NCBI RefSeq assembly: GCF_029909975.1
Contig: NZ_CP094516.1
Coordinates: 5,394,001-5,458,000 of the forward strand
DNA length: 64,000 nucleotides
Reading direction: 5' to 3'
Source of the DNA: Bradyrhizobium sp. ISRA430
GTDB lineage: Bacteria; Pseudomonadota; Alphaproteobacteria; Rhizobiales; Xanthobacteraceae
Positions 39,490-50,362 of this stretch are shown here, piece after piece. The position numbers were made by a program, and so were the translations under genes. Numbering within the stretch: the stretch's first letter is position 1; every line of letters starts with the position of its first letter. The notes beneath the pieces were generated by a model that saw only the letters and a program-made list of their open reading frames with translations, was not told where the DNA came from and did no database searches.

Positions 39490-40089
39490 TTAATCCTTGC
39501 GATACACCCAGACGCGGGCCGGCGGAAGGTTCATCCAGATCCGTTCCGAGGCCTCTGTGGACACGCCGGGGAGCGATTTCGGAATCGGCGGCACAACCGC
39601 GTAGGTGAATTGCACGAAGGGCGCGCCGGGCGCCAACGCCGTGAAGGCGTCGCGAATGAGCCGCAGCCGCGTCAGCATCGGTTTGGTCACCAGCGGCAGG
39701 CCGGAGACGACCGCGGAAGCCGGCGTGCTCAGCACATTCCAGAGCGTGTCACGCAGGCGATAGGCGTCGCCCTGGACGACCTTGGCCTGCGGATAGCGGT
39801 CGCGCAGCAGCGCGCAGAAGCCGGGATTATATTCGACGAGGACGAGACGCTTCGGATCGACGCCGCGCTCGATCAGCGCCGAAGTGATGGCGCCGGTGCC
39901 TGGCCCGAGCTCGACCACCGGTCCGTCTGAATCGACGTCGACGTAATGGGCCATGGTCCGGGCCAGCAGCTTACCCGAAGGCATCACCGCACCCATATGC
40001 AGCGGCTTTTCGATCCACGATCGGAGAAAACGAACCTCGTCGTCGAGACGGGGCTTCTTCAACGCACGCGCGGACGATTGCAATGGCAT
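39490..40089 (-). CDS. pmtA: phospholipid N-methyltransferase, sinorhizobial type
   Basis: Methylates phosphatidylethanolamine stepwise towards phosphatidylcholine. The 199-residue SAM-dependent enzyme has VVELGPGTGAITSALIERG (motif I, about 57-75), VLVEYNPGFCALL, and a C-terminus VPPIPKSLPG..RVWVYRK, matching the Sinorhizobium-type Pmt rather than the Rhodobacter type. The leading FLRSWIEKPLHMGAVMPSGK is also family-like. I recall that B. japonicum pmtA lies near dnaKJ, which agrees with its place 88 bases downstream of dnaJ. Alternative: an unrelated SAM methyltransferase of the rRNA type. Confidence 0.82.
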   Translation of the reverse strand: MPLQSSARALKKPRLDDEVRFLRSWIEKPLHMGAVMPSGKLLARTMAHYVDVDSDGPVVELGPGTGAITSALIERGVDPKRLVLVEYNPGFCALLRDRYPQAKVVQGDAYRLRDTLWNVLSTPASAVVSGLPLVTKPMLTRLRLIRDAFTALAPGAPFVQFTYAVVPPIPKSLPGVSTEASERIWMNLPPARVWVYRKD

Positions 40090-40177
40090 GTCAGGACCGG
40101 ACGGGACCGCGTCGCCGCGGCGTGTCAGAAAATGGTCATAAAGACGTATAGGCCGCGGGCGGTACGGTCAAGCCGAG

Positions 40178-41308
40178 TCAATTCGCTCGATTGCCGAAGA
40201 AGTCCTTGACCTTGGCGAAGAAACCCACCGATTCCGGATGGGTCGCACCGGAAGAGAGCTTCTCGAACTCGGCCAGCAATTCCTGCTGCTTCTTGGTGAG
40301 GTTCTGCGGGGTTTCGACCACGACCTGGACGTACATGTCGCCCATCTGGCGCGAGCGCAGCACCGGCATGCCTTTTGATGCAATGCGGAATCGGCGGCCG
40401 GACTGGGTCCCGGCCGGGACCTTCACCTTGGTCTTCCCCTTGTCGATGGTCGGGACCTCGAATTCGCCGCCAAGAGCGGCGGTCACCATCGAGATCGGCA
40501 CGCGGCAATGCAGGTCGGCGCCGTCGCGCTGGAAGAACTGGTGCTGGGCCAGCGACAGGAAGATGTAGAGGTCGCCGGGCGGGCCGCCGCGAACGCCGGC
40601 CTCGCCTTCACCGGCGAGCCTGATCCGGGTGCCGTCCTCGACGCCCTGGGGAATGTTGACCGACAACGTCCGCTCGCGCGTGACCCGGCCCTGGCCCGCG
40701 CAGGACGGGCAGGCATCCTCGATCATCTGACCACGGCCCTGACAACCGGGACAGGTGCGCTCGAGCGTGAAGAAGCCCTGCGACTGGCGCACGCGTCCGG
40801 CGCCACCGCAGGTCGAGCAGGTCTTGGGCTTGGTGCCGGCCTTCGCGCCGGTGCCCGAGCAGGCCTCGCAGGTGACGGAGACCGGGATCTCGATCTGCGC
40901 CGTCTTGCCGCCGAAAGCTTCCTCGAGCGTGATCTCCATGTTGTAGCGGAGGTCGGCGCCACGTTCGCGGCCACCGCGGCCGCGCTGTCCGGCCATGCCG
41001 AACAAATCCTCGAAAATGTCGGAGAAAGAGGACGCAAAGCCCGCGCCGAAGCCGGCACCACCACCGCCGAAGCCGCCCTGCTCGAAGGCGGCATGACCGT
41101 AACGGTCATAGGCGGCGCGCTTGTCCTTGTCCTTGAGGACCTCGTAGGCCTCGTTGATCTCCTTGAACCGGACTTCGCTCGTCTCATCCCCGGGATTGCG
41201 GTCGGGATGGAATTTCATCGCCAGCTTGCGGAACGACGATTTCAGCTTGGACTCGTCAGCGTCGCGTTCGACTTCGAGGGTTTCGTAGTAGCAGCGCTTG
41301 GTGGACAT
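40178..41308 (-). CDS. dnaJ: chaperone DnaJ
   Basis: Co-chaperone stimulating the DnaK ATPase. The 376 residues show the J-domain with HPD ([11 protein letters not shown], about 32-42), a Gly/Phe-rich linker ([16 protein letters not shown]), four zinc-binding CXXCXGXG repeats ([32 protein letters not shown]; about 146-215), and C-terminal client domains. Normal type I DnaJ length. It lies 246 bases after dnaK; the gap holds a very stable hairpin. Confidence 0.98.
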   Translation of the reverse strand: MSTKRCYYETLEVERDADESKLKSSFRKLAMKFHPDRNPGDETSEVRFKEINEAYEVLKDKDKRAAYDRYGHAAFEQGGFGGGGAGFGAGFASSFSDIFEDLFGMAGQRGRGGRERGADLRYNMEITLEEAFGGKTAQIEIPVSVTCEACSGTGAKAGTKPKTCSTCGGAGRVRQSQGFFTLERTCPGCQGRGQMIEDACPSCAGQGRVTRERTLSVNIPQGVEDGTRIRLAGEGEAGVRGGPPGDLYIFLSLAQHQFFQRDGADLHCRVPISMVTAALGGEFEVPTIDKGKTKVKVPAGTQSGRRFRIASKGMPVLRSRQMGDMYVQVVVETPQNLTKKQQELLAEFEKLSSGATHPESVGFFAKVKDFFGNRAN

Positions 41309-41480
41309 GTCGGACTCGGTCTATCCAATCGCGATTCAAGTCGGAGCGAAACAGCGTCGCCACGCGACAATATAGGCAGCCTTCCGCCTTGCGGCAGAGG
41401 GCAGCACGGCGGTGTTCAGGATAACGGCTGGGAATTGATTGATCGTAACGGGGAGGCGCCCCGCCCGTCCCGACACGAAA

Positions 41481-41503
41481 GCCTCCCCCCTGAGGGGGGA
41501 GGC
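41481..41503. repeat. stable hairpin between dnaK and dnaJ
   Basis: A perfect 10-bp stem GCCTCCCCCC-TGA-GGGGGGAGGC in the 246-base dnaK-dnaJ spacer. On the minus-strand transcript it is followed by TTTCG. It may reduce read-through into dnaJ or protect the dnaK 3' end; family E palindromes elsewhere carry similar CCTC/GAGG arms. Confidence 0.55.
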
Positions 41504-41554
41504 TGGTAGAGCGTGTGGGGTCCAAGCCGTCCGCATGATGACCCTCTAAGGGCT

Positions 41555-43456
<1,902 letters not shown>

Positions 43457-43562
43457 GGTCCTGATATCCTTCTTTATTGCGGCAGGTTGGTTGGGCCCAG
43501 AAGGCACCCGATCCAAAACCCCCTAAGATCAAACATCCGCGATATTGCGATGGTTGAGGCTC

Positions 43563-43590
43563 ATATAGGAGGGGGGGAGGGGCCCGCAAG
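43563..43590 (-). promoter_or_regulatory. candidate sigma-32 (RpoH) promoter for dnaK
   Basis: On the minus strand CTTGCGG (43590-43584) is followed after 12 bases by CTCCTATAT (43571-43563), close to the RpoH consensus CTTGAAA-N13-15-CCCCATnT. It is about 107 bases before the dnaK ATG. The B. japonicum dnaKJ operon is known to be RpoH-dependent. Confidence 0.5.
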
Positions 43591-43649
43591 GACCGAACGC
43601 AAGTTTCGGCCGTGAAAACATTGGGTTTTGGAAGATCATATCCGGGTGC

Positions 43650-43775
43650 CACCGGCCTTGCAGGTGAGGAATTATTAACAGGTCCTGCCCTCGGGGCAGG
43701 CTGTCGTCCGGCCCTGTTGCCGGAAGGCCAAACCCGCTAAAAGGCGGGCCGCGGGACCTGCTCGCCATCGAGGCG
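43650..43775 (+). ncRNA. candidate multi-stem structured leader RNA
   Basis: In the divergent gap between dnaK and the secreted-protein gene, on the plus strand: CACC/GGTG (43650-43666), then a perfect 7-bp closing stem CAGGTCC/GGACCTG (43679-43685 with 43754-43760) enclosing three hairpins: TGCCC-TCG-GGGCA, TCCGG-N8-CCGGA and CCCGC-N6-GCGGG. A final CGCC-ATCGA-GGCG (43763-43775) follows. The 82-base core is cloverleaf-like but lacks tRNA landmarks. It precedes the ATG at 43845. I do not recognise a known riboswitch class. Confidence 0.4.
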
Positions 43776-43844
43776 GCCTGACGCGACAAAGGGGCCCGGT
43801 CGCCCACCATCGAACGGCCTCAATGTGAACCAAGTAGAGTGCCC

Positions 43845-44783
43845 ATGAAGCTCATTCGTCCCCTCGCCGCGCTCGCTTTTCTCGTCGCCTCGGCGCTTCC
43901 GGCCATTGCCGCCGATGCCGTGTTTCCGCCCGGACTGCGCCTCGGCATGGTGCCGTTGATCGGCCTCAACAAGGCCAAGACCTTTCCGGGCTTCGAGAAC
44001 GAGGACGGCAGCGTCAAGGTGCTGATCACCGAGCTGCCGCCAGAGGCCTATGGCGAGGTCGTGAGCGCCTTCAACGCCAATCCTGCGGGTACCGGCGGCG
44101 TCAAGCAGGACAAGATCGAGACGCCCGCGGGCCTTGCCTATTTCACCACCGAGAGCGGTAAGGCCGGCGATACCCCGGTGAAGCGCTATTCAATGATCGT
44201 GCCGGGCGCCGGCTTCTCCGGCTATGTCGCCGTGCAGATCCCGGAAAACGCCACCAAGATCTACACGGACGAGGCAGTGCGGCAGATGTTTGCGAGCGCC
44301 GTCACCCGCAGGGAGGTGTCGATCGACGAGCAGATCGCGCTGATGCCGTTCAAGATCACCGATCTCGCCGACTTCAAGAATATCCGCACGCTGGCGCCCG
44401 GGGTCAGCATCATCCTCGCCGATGGCGATGAGAGCTCCGGCCTCGAGCCGAAGCCGTTCATGATCCTCGGCTTGATCGGCGCGACGCCGCAGCAGGCCGA
44501 CGATCGCGCCCGCTTCGCCCAGGAAGCAGCGCTCCAGATCCCCGGCGTGCGCGAATCGCGCGTCACCATGTCCGAGCCGATCCGGATCAACGGCCAGCAG
44601 GGCTTTGAGACCCGGATCGACGGCGTCAGCGGCAAGGACAAGACCCCCGTAACGGTAGTGCAGTGGATCCGCTTCGGCGGCAGCACCTCGCTGCGCATCA
44701 TCGCCAGCGCCCCGCGCGATCAGTGGTCGAGCGCCTTCACCCGCTTCCGCGCCGTGCGTGACGGCATCCAGCCGAAGGGCTAG
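43845..44783 (+). CDS. exported protein of unknown function
   Basis: A 312-residue protein with a good signal peptide: KLIRP then LAALAFLVASALPAIAADA (cleavage near residue 22). The mature part looks like an alpha/beta periplasmic protein with PPGLRLGMVPLIGL at the start and repeated strands such as KVLITELPPEAYGEV and SVIILADG-like VSIILADGDE. No catalytic motif is evident and I recognise no family. The ATG at 43845 is preferred; an in-frame GTG two codons upstream is possible. It follows a candidate structured leader, which might regulate it. Confidence 0.75.
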   Translation: MKLIRPLAALAFLVASALPAIAADAVFPPGLRLGMVPLIGLNKAKTFPGFENEDGSVKVLITELPPEAYGEVVSAFNANPAGTGGVKQDKIETPAGLAYFTTESGKAGDTPVKRYSMIVPGAGFSGYVAVQIPENATKIYTDEAVRQMFASAVTRREVSIDEQIALMPFKITDLADFKNIRTLAPGVSIILADGDESSGLEPKPFMILGLIGATPQQADDRARFAQEAALQIPGVRESRVTMSEPIRINGQQGFETRIDGVSGKDKTPVTVVQWIRFGGSTSLRIIASAPRDQWSSAFTRFRAVRDGIQPKG

Positions 44784-44903
44784 GATTTCAGGGCCGGCAA
44801 GCTCAAGCGCTGGACAGAACCGGCTGCATTTTCGGGCTTCTGTTCGCGCATTGGCGGAACTACGCTTCTCCCTCGTTGAGTTCATCCTGGAGGGAGGCGA
44901 ACG

Positions 44904-45626
44904 ATGCTGGATCGGCGGCAAATCTTGGCGGCGCTGGGGACGACGGCGCTTGTGGCGCTCGCGTCACATCCGGCTTTGGCGGCGACATCGATCAAGCCGG
45001 ATGAGGCGTCCGCGCTGCTCGTCATCGACGTGCAGAACTGCTTCCTGCCCGGCGGCAGCCTTGCCGTGAAGGAAGGCGAGCAGGTGGTGCCGGTCATCAA
45101 CAGGATCGCGAAGGCGTTTGCCAACGTGGTGATGACGCAGGACTGGCACACGCCCGGCCACGTCTCGTTCGCCTCGGTCCATTCCGGCAAGAAGCCGTTC
45201 GAGACCATCGACCTGCCCTATGGCAAGCAGGTGCTGTGGCCGGATCATTGCGTGCAGGGCACCGACGGCGCCGCGCTCTCGAAGGACCTCTCGATCCCGC
45301 ACGCCGAGCTGATCATCCGCAAGGGCTTTCACAAGGAGGTCGACAGCTACTCGGCCTTCCTCGAGGCCGACGGCAAGACCTCGACCGGACTCGCCGGCTA
45401 TCTCAAAGGGCGCAAGATCAAGCGCGTCTTCGTTGCAGGCCTGGCGACCGATTTCTGCGTCGCCTGGACTGCCCTCGACGCGCGCAAGGCGGGCTTCGAG
45501 GTCTATGTCGTGGAGGACGCCTGCCGCGGCATCGATACGCAGGGCTCGCTCGCCAAAGCCTGGGCCGACATGGCCAAGGCCGGCGTGAAGCGGATTCAGT
45601 CGAGCGATATCGCGGTGAGCGCGTAG
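44904..45626 (+). CDS. pncA: exported nicotinamidase (isochorismatase family)
   Basis: A 240-residue enzyme with the catalytic triad of nicotinamidase: Asp42 (VIDVQNCF), Lys140 (IIRKGFHKEVDSYS) and Cys185 (TDFCV), and metal ligands Asp80, His82 (QDWHTPGH) and His115 (WPDHCVQGT). The family hydrolyses nicotinamide to nicotinate for NAD salvage. Unusually it begins with a Tat-like signal: DRRQILAALGTTALVALASHPALA. E. coli PncA is cytoplasmic. GGAGGG upstream of the ATG supports the start and therefore the signal. Export could serve scavenging of external nicotinamide or amides; this is inferred. Confidence 0.88.
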   Translation: MLDRRQILAALGTTALVALASHPALAATSIKPDEASALLVIDVQNCFLPGGSLAVKEGEQVVPVINRIAKAFANVVMTQDWHTPGHVSFASVHSGKKPFETIDLPYGKQVLWPDHCVQGTDGAALSKDLSIPHAELIIRKGFHKEVDSYSAFLEADGKTSTGLAGYLKGRKIKRVFVAGLATDFCVAWTALDARKAGFEVYVVEDACRGIDTQGSLAKAWADMAKAGVKRIQSSDIAVSA

Positions 45627-45642
45627 ATCGCGCAACACTCTC

Positions 45643-45690
45643 AACCCTCATGGTGAGGAGGCGCGAAGCGCCGTCTCGTCAGGATGAAGG
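45643..45690. repeat. intergenic palindrome, family B copy 2 (short)
   Basis: Phrases CCCTCATGGTGAGGAGGCGC, GAAGCGCCGTCTCG and AGGATGAAGG match the element at 11737-11846 in reverse order. Sits between the convergent pncA and grpE genes. Confidence 0.6.
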
Positions 45691-45721
45691 TCTGCGCCTG
45701 TACGCGTACGGGAAGCGCGGC

Positions 45722-46336
45722 TTACACCGCGCTATTTGGCTCGTTGTTGTTAGCCGCGGGCGCGGCTTTGGCTCCGCCCTTGGCGACACCGACCAGCGCC
45801 GGCCGCAGCACGCGTTCGCCAATCGTGTAGCCGGCCTGCACGACCTGCACCACCGTGCCTGATGGCACTGACGGATCGGGCACTTCGAACATCGCTTGCT
45901 GGAAATTCGGGTCGAACTTCTGGCCCTGCGGATCGAACTTCTTCACGCCGTGTTTTTCGAGCGCATTGAGCAGCGAGCGTTCGGTGAGCTCGACACCCTC
46001 GATCAGCGATTTCAGGCCGGGATCGGCATTGGCGCGGTCCTCGGCCGGAACTGCATCGAGCGCGCGCTGGAGGTTGTCGGCAATCTCGAGCACGTCTCGG
46101 GCGAAGCCGGTGATGCCATAGAGACGGGCATCCGCGACCTCCTTGGTGGTGCGCTTGCGCAGGTTCTCCATCTCCGCCAGCGTCCGCAGCATCCGGTCGC
46201 GCACCTCGGCCGCCTCCTTCTGCAACGTCTCGACCGAGCCTGGCTCGGGATCGTCGGGCATCACATAGGGCTTCGACACCACGGGCTCGCCGGTCGGCGT
46301 GGCCGTGTCTTCGGGTTGCCGGTCTTGATCGGTCAT
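45722..46336 (-). CDS. grpE: nucleotide exchange factor GrpE
   Basis: Releases ADP from DnaK. The 204 residues have an acidic disordered N-terminus, a long coiled coil ([32 protein letters not shown], about 34-66), and the C-terminal beta domain ending [26 protein letters not shown]. Start at 46336 or the ATG at 46357; neither has a strong SD. Lies 77-98 bases after hrcA on the same strand, the usual hrcA-grpE order. Confidence 0.95.
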   Translation of the reverse strand: MTDQDRQPEDTATPTGEPVVSKPYVMPDDPEPGSVETLQKEAAEVRDRMLRTLAEMENLRKRTTKEVADARLYGITGFARDVLEIADNLQRALDAVPAEDRANADPGLKSLIEGVELTERSLLNALEKHGVKKFDPQGQKFDPNFQQAMFEVPDPSVPSGTVVQVVQAGYTIGERVLRPALVGVAKGGAKAAPAANNNEPNSAV

Positions 46337-46433
46337 CGGCTGCTGTCTCGAACTCATCTCTAGGGATTTGTTGGCTGGGATATCGTGCCTCGGAGCACGA
46401 AAATCAAGCGCCCGTGATCGGCCGAAAACGGGG

Positions 46434-47522
46434 TCAGCCACCCAGCAGGCGGCTGACGATGCGGGCGGCGTAGTCCACGGTCGGGATCACGCGGGCATAA
46501 TTCAGCCGCGTCGGCCCGATCACGCCCAAGACGCCGACGATGTGGCCGGCGGCATCCCGATAGGGTGAGATGATGGTGGACGAGCCGGACAACGAGAACA
46601 GCTTGTTCTCGCTTCCGATGAAGATCCGCACGCCCTCGGCGGTCTCGGCACGGCCCAAAAGGTCGATCACACCGCGCTTGGTCTCGAGGTCGTCGAACAA
46701 CAGGCGCACGCGCTCAAGGTCCTCCAGCGCATGCAGATCTTCAAGCAGATTGGCGTGACCGCGCACGATGAGCTGGCGATCCTCGCTCTCGCCGCCGGAC
46801 CAGCTCGCGATACCGGCCGAAATCACCTTCTGCGTCAGTTGATCGAGCTCGGCGCGGGCCTGCCCCAACGCGGTCTCGAGCTCGAGTCGCGCCTCCACCA
46901 GCGTCCGGCCCCGGATCCGCGCATTGAGGAAATTGCTGGCCTCGGTGAGCGCCGAGGATGGAACCCCGGGCGGCAGCGACAGCACGCGGTTTTCGACCTG
47001 GCCGTCCTCGCCGACCAGGACCACCAGCGCCCGCTCCGGTTCCAGGCGGACGAATTCGATGTGTTTCAGCCGCGCATTGGATTTCGGCGTCAGCACGACC
47101 GCGGCGGCCCGGGTGAGCCCCGACAGCCGCGTCAGCGCCTGGTCCAGCGCCGCCTCGACCGATTGGGCCTGGCCGACGGAGGCAAGCTGGCTCTGGATCG
47201 ACTGCCGTTCGGCCTCGTTGAGCTCGCCGACCTGCATCAGGGCGTCGACGAAGAAGCGCAGGCCGAGTTCCGTCGGCAGCCGGCCGGCGGAGGTGTGCGG
47301 GGCGTAGATCAGGCCGAGCTGTTCGAGATCGGCCATCACATTGCGGACGGAGGCCGGCGACAGCGGAACCGCGATCAGCCGCGAAATATTGCGCGAGCCA
47401 ACCGGCTCGCCGGTCGCGAGGTAGCTTTCGACAATTTGACGAAAGATGTCGCGGGAACGCTCGTTGAGCTGGGCAAGGCCTGCGCGCGGCGCGATCAGAT
47501 GGATCGGATCGTGGTGGGCCAC
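46434..47522 (-). CDS. hrcA: heat-inducible transcription repressor HrcA
   Basis: Represses groESL and related genes by binding CIRCE elements. The 362 residues have an N-terminal winged helix ([37 protein letters not shown]), a central domain and dimerisation region, and a C-terminus [19 protein letters not shown], which is the family ending. Starts with GTG at 47522 with GAGGAG upstream. No CIRCE inverted repeat is seen in this window. Divergent from rph with a 165-base gap. Confidence 0.96.
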   Translation of the reverse strand: MAHHDPIHLIAPRAGLAQLNERSRDIFRQIVESYLATGEPVGSRNISRLIAVPLSPASVRNVMADLEQLGLIYAPHTSAGRLPTELGLRFFVDALMQVGELNEAERQSIQSQLASVGQAQSVEAALDQALTRLSGLTRAAAVVLTPKSNARLKHIEFVRLEPERALVVLVGEDGQVENRVLSLPPGVPSSALTEASNFLNARIRGRTLVEARLELETALGQARAELDQLTQKVISAGIASWSGGESEDRQLIVRGHANLLEDLHALEDLERVRLLFDDLETKRGVIDLLGRAETAEGVRIFIGSENKLFSLSGSSTIISPYRDAAGHIVGVLGVIGPTRLNYARVIPTVDYAARIVSRLLGG

Positions 47523-47687
47523 AGACGTTAACTCCTCTCAGATACTTGTAATTTGTCTATCCTTGATGGTTCTGACAAGCGCGGCGTTGAGCGGCGGATA
47601 TCGGGGCGAAAAAACCTTGCCGCCCACCCTTCCCGCTCCTACAAGCACCGCGAACAGCCTTTTCCCGCGAGTTTTGGAGGATTTCCC

Positions 47688-48401
47688 ATGCGGCCAAGCC
47701 GCCGTGCGCCCGACGAGTTGCGCCCCGTGACGTTGGAGCGCGGCGTGGTCAAATATGCGGAAGGCTCCTGCCTCGTGAGATTCGGCGACACCCATGTGCT
47801 GGTCACCGCCACGCTGGAGGACCGCCTGCCACCGTGGCTGAAGGGCCAGGGCCGCGGCTGGGTTACCGCCGAATACGGCATGCTGCCGCGAGCGACGCTG
47901 GAGCGCACCCGCCGCGAAGCCTCCGCCGGCAAGCAGAGCGGCCGCACCGTCGAGATCCAGCGCCTGATCGGCCGCTCGCTTCGCACCATCATCGACCTCG
48001 AAGCGCTCGGCGAGCGCCAGATCACGGTCGATTGCGACGTGCTCCAGGCCGACGGCGGCACGCGTACGGCGTCGATTACCGGCGCCTGGGTCGCGCTCGC
48101 CGATTGCGTCAACTGGATGAAGGCGCGCAACATGATCAAGGCGAATGTGCTGCGCGACAACGTCGCCGCGATTTCCTGCGGCATCTACAACGGCACGCCG
48201 GTTCTCGACCTCGACTATGCCGAGGATTCGGAGGCCGAGACCGACGCCAATTTCGTCATGACGGGCGATGGCCGCATCATCGAGGTACAGGGCACCGCGG
48301 AACGCGAGCCGTTCACGGAAACCGAGTTCCTGGCGCTGATGGCGCTGGCACGCAAGGGCGTCTCGCGCCTCGTGGACTTGCAGAAACTGGCAGTGGCGTA
48401 G
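47688..48401 (+). CDS. rph: ribonuclease PH
   Basis: Phosphate-dependent 3' exonuclease that trims tRNA precursors. The 237 residues start [20 protein letters not shown]; RNase PH core strands and the phosphate-binding region ([16 protein letters not shown]) are normal. ATG 47688 has GGAGG eight bases upstream; the 45-residue upstream extension in the frame is not conserved. 10 bases before rdgB, so rph-rdgB-hemW form an operon. Confidence 0.97.
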   Translation: MRPSRRAPDELRPVTLERGVVKYAEGSCLVRFGDTHVLVTATLEDRLPPWLKGQGRGWVTAEYGMLPRATLERTRREASAGKQSGRTVEIQRLIGRSLRTIIDLEALGERQITVDCDVLQADGGTRTASITGAWVALADCVNWMKARNMIKANVLRDNVAAISCGIYNGTPVLDLDYAEDSEAETDANFVMTGDGRIIEVQGTAEREPFTETEFLALMALARKGVSRLVDLQKLAVA

Positions 48402-48411
48402 TCAATAGGCC

Positions 48412-49047
48412 ATGCACCGCCGAATCACCGGAAAGCTCGTCATCGCGACCCATAATCCCGGCAAGCTCGCCGAGATGCGCGAGCTCCTGGCGCCTCACGG
48501 TGTCGAGGCGGTCTCGGCCGGTGAGCTCGGCCTCACGGAGCCCGACGAGACCGGCCACGATTTCCGCAGCAATGCCGCGATCAAGGCAATAGCCGCAGCG
48601 CGGGCGGCCAAGCTGCCGGCTTTCGCCGACGATTCCGGTATCGTGGTCGACGCGCTCGATGGCGCGCCGGGCATTTACAGCGCACGCTGGGCCGGTCCGA
48701 CCAAAGACTTCACCGCGGCGATGGCGCAGATCGAACGCCTGTTGCAGGAGCGCGGCGCGACCACGGCCGACAAGCGCACGGCACACTTCGTCTCCGCGCT
48801 CTGCGTCGCCTGGCCGGACGGTCATCTCGAGGAGGTCGAAGCGCGCGTCGACGGCACACTGGTGTGGCCACCGCGCGGCACAGCCGGCTTTGGCTATGAT
48901 CCAATGTTCCTGCCCAACGGCTACAGCCGCACCTTCGGCGAGATGACCAGCATCGAAAAGCACGGCGTGCCGCCGCTCGGCCTTGGCCTGTCGCACCGTG
49001 CCCGCGCTTTCGTGAAACTGGCGGAGATCTGCCTTGAGACGCGCTAA
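48412..49047 (+). CDS. rdgB: XTP/dITP diphosphatase (RdgB/HAM1)
   Basis: House-cleaning NTPase that removes ITP, XTP and dITP. The 211 residues begin with the substrate loop [18 protein letters not shown], contain [28 protein letters not shown], and end with the SHR motif [11 protein letters not shown]. Sits 10 bases after rph and overlaps hemW by 14 bases. Confidence 0.95.
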   Translation: MHRRITGKLVIATHNPGKLAEMRELLAPHGVEAVSAGELGLTEPDETGHDFRSNAAIKAIAAARAAKLPAFADDSGIVVDALDGAPGIYSARWAGPTKDFTAAMAQIERLLQERGATTADKRTAHFVSALCVAWPDGHLEEVEARVDGTLVWPPRGTAGFGYDPMFLPNGYSRTFGEMTSIEKHGVPPLGLGLSHRARAFVKLAEICLETR

Positions 49048-50188
49048 GGAAGCCTTCGGCGTCTACGTGCACTGGCCGTTCTGTCTGTCGAAGTGCCCCT
49101 ATTGCGATTTCAACAGCCACGTTCGCCACGTCGCGATCGACGAGGCGCGCTTCGCCGCGGCCTTCGCGCGCGAGATTGCGACCACCGCCGAGCGCGCGCC
49201 CGGCCGCGAGGTCACCTCGATCTTCCTCGGCGGCGGCACGCCGTCGCTCATGCAGCCGGCAACGGTCGGCGCTGTGCTCGATGCGATCGGCAAGCACTGG
49301 CACGTCGCGGGCGACGTTGAAGTCACCCTGGAAGCCAACCCCACCAGCGTCGAAGCCACACGCTTCGCCGGCTATCGTACCGCCGGCGTCAACCGCGTCT
49401 CGCTCGGCGTGCAGGCGCTCGACGATGCCTCGCTGAAAGCGCTGGGCCGCCTGCACAGCGCACGCGAGGCCCTCGATGCGGTCGCTATCGCGCGCCGCTC
49501 GTTCGACCGCTACTCCTTCGACCTGATCTACGCCCGCCCCGACCAGACGCCGGCGATGTGGGCTGATGAGCTTCGCCACGCCATCGATGAAGCGGCCGAG
49601 CATCTGTCGCTCTATCAATTGACGATCGAGGAAGGCACGCCCTTCTTCGGCCTGCACCAGGCCGGCAAATTGAAGACGCCGGACGAAGCGGTCGCGCGCG
49701 CGCTCTATGACGTGACGCAGGAGACCTGTGACAAGCTCGGCCTGCCCGCCTACGAGATCTCCAACCATGCGCGGCGTGGCGCGGAGTGCCGGCACAATCT
49801 CGTCTACTGGCGCGGCGAGGAATATGCCGGCATCGGTCCCGGCGCCCACGGCCGCATTGACATCGACGGCATCAGGCACGCGACGGCCACCGAGAAGCGT
49901 CCCGAAGCCTGGCTGATGCGGGTTGAAGGCACCGGTCACGGCGTCGTCACCGACGACCTCCTCAACAGCGAGGAGCGCGCCGACGAATTTTTGCTGATGG
50001 GATTGCGTCTCGCCGAAGGCATCGACCCCGATCGCTACACCGCGCTCTCCGGCCGGCCGCTCGATCCCCGCCGCATCGCGCTGCTCCGCGAGGAAGGCGC
50101 GATCACGGTCGATGCAACGGGGCGGCTGCGCGTCACGAGCAGCGGATTTCCCGTGCTGGATGCAGTGGTCGCAGATCTGGCGGCGTAG
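49034..50188 (+). CDS. hemW: radical SAM heme chaperone HemW
   Basis: Heme-binding radical SAM protein (formerly annotated oxygen-independent coproporphyrinogen oxidase-like). The 384 residues contain the cluster motif [13 protein letters not shown] (CX3CX2C) and GGGTPSLM, and lack the extra N-terminal features of HemN. A TTG start at 49034 has GGAG seven bases upstream and overlaps rdgB by 14 bases. The downstream gap holds a family E palindrome. Confidence 0.93.
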   Translation: MRRAKEAFGVYVHWPFCLSKCPYCDFNSHVRHVAIDEARFAAAFAREIATTAERAPGREVTSIFLGGGTPSLMQPATVGAVLDAIGKHWHVAGDVEVTLEANPTSVEATRFAGYRTAGVNRVSLGVQALDDASLKALGRLHSAREALDAVAIARRSFDRYSFDLIYARPDQTPAMWADELRHAIDEAAEHLSLYQLTIEEGTPFFGLHQAGKLKTPDEAVARALYDVTQETCDKLGLPAYEISNHARRGAECRHNLVYWRGEEYAGIGPGAHGRIDIDGIRHATATEKRPEAWLMRVEGTGHGVVTDDLLNSEERADEFLLMGLRLAEGIDPDRYTALSGRPLDPRRIALLREEGAITVDATGRLRVTSSGFPVLDAVVADLAA

Positions 50189-50196
50189 GCTGTTCG

Positions 50197-50338
50197 CCTC
50201 GCCCCGCTTGCGGGGAGAGGCCGGAATTCGCGCGAAGCGCGGATTCCGGGTGAGGGGACTCTCCGCGAGTCCAACTCTCACCGCCCTCGTGGAGATTCCC
50301 CCTCACCCCAACCCTCTCCCCGCAAGCGGGGCGAGGGA
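50197..50338. repeat. intergenic palindrome, family E copy 3
   Basis: Begins CCTCGCCCCGCTTGCGGGGAG and ends with CGCAAGCGGGGCGAGG, enclosing GGTGAGGGGAC and CCCCTCACCCC. Same architecture as 27690-27850 and 31064-31205. Confidence 0.8.
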
Positions 50339-50362
50339 GCGCAGCGACATGCGCGGCGAGAG

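Noticed and set aside
43679..43760. tRNA gene in the cloverleaf-like structure
   Set aside because: No D-loop or T-loop consensus, wrong loop sizes, no CCA.
47523..47687. CIRCE element for HrcA
   Set aside because: The TTAGCACTC-N9-GAGTGCTAA repeat is not present here or elsewhere in the window.
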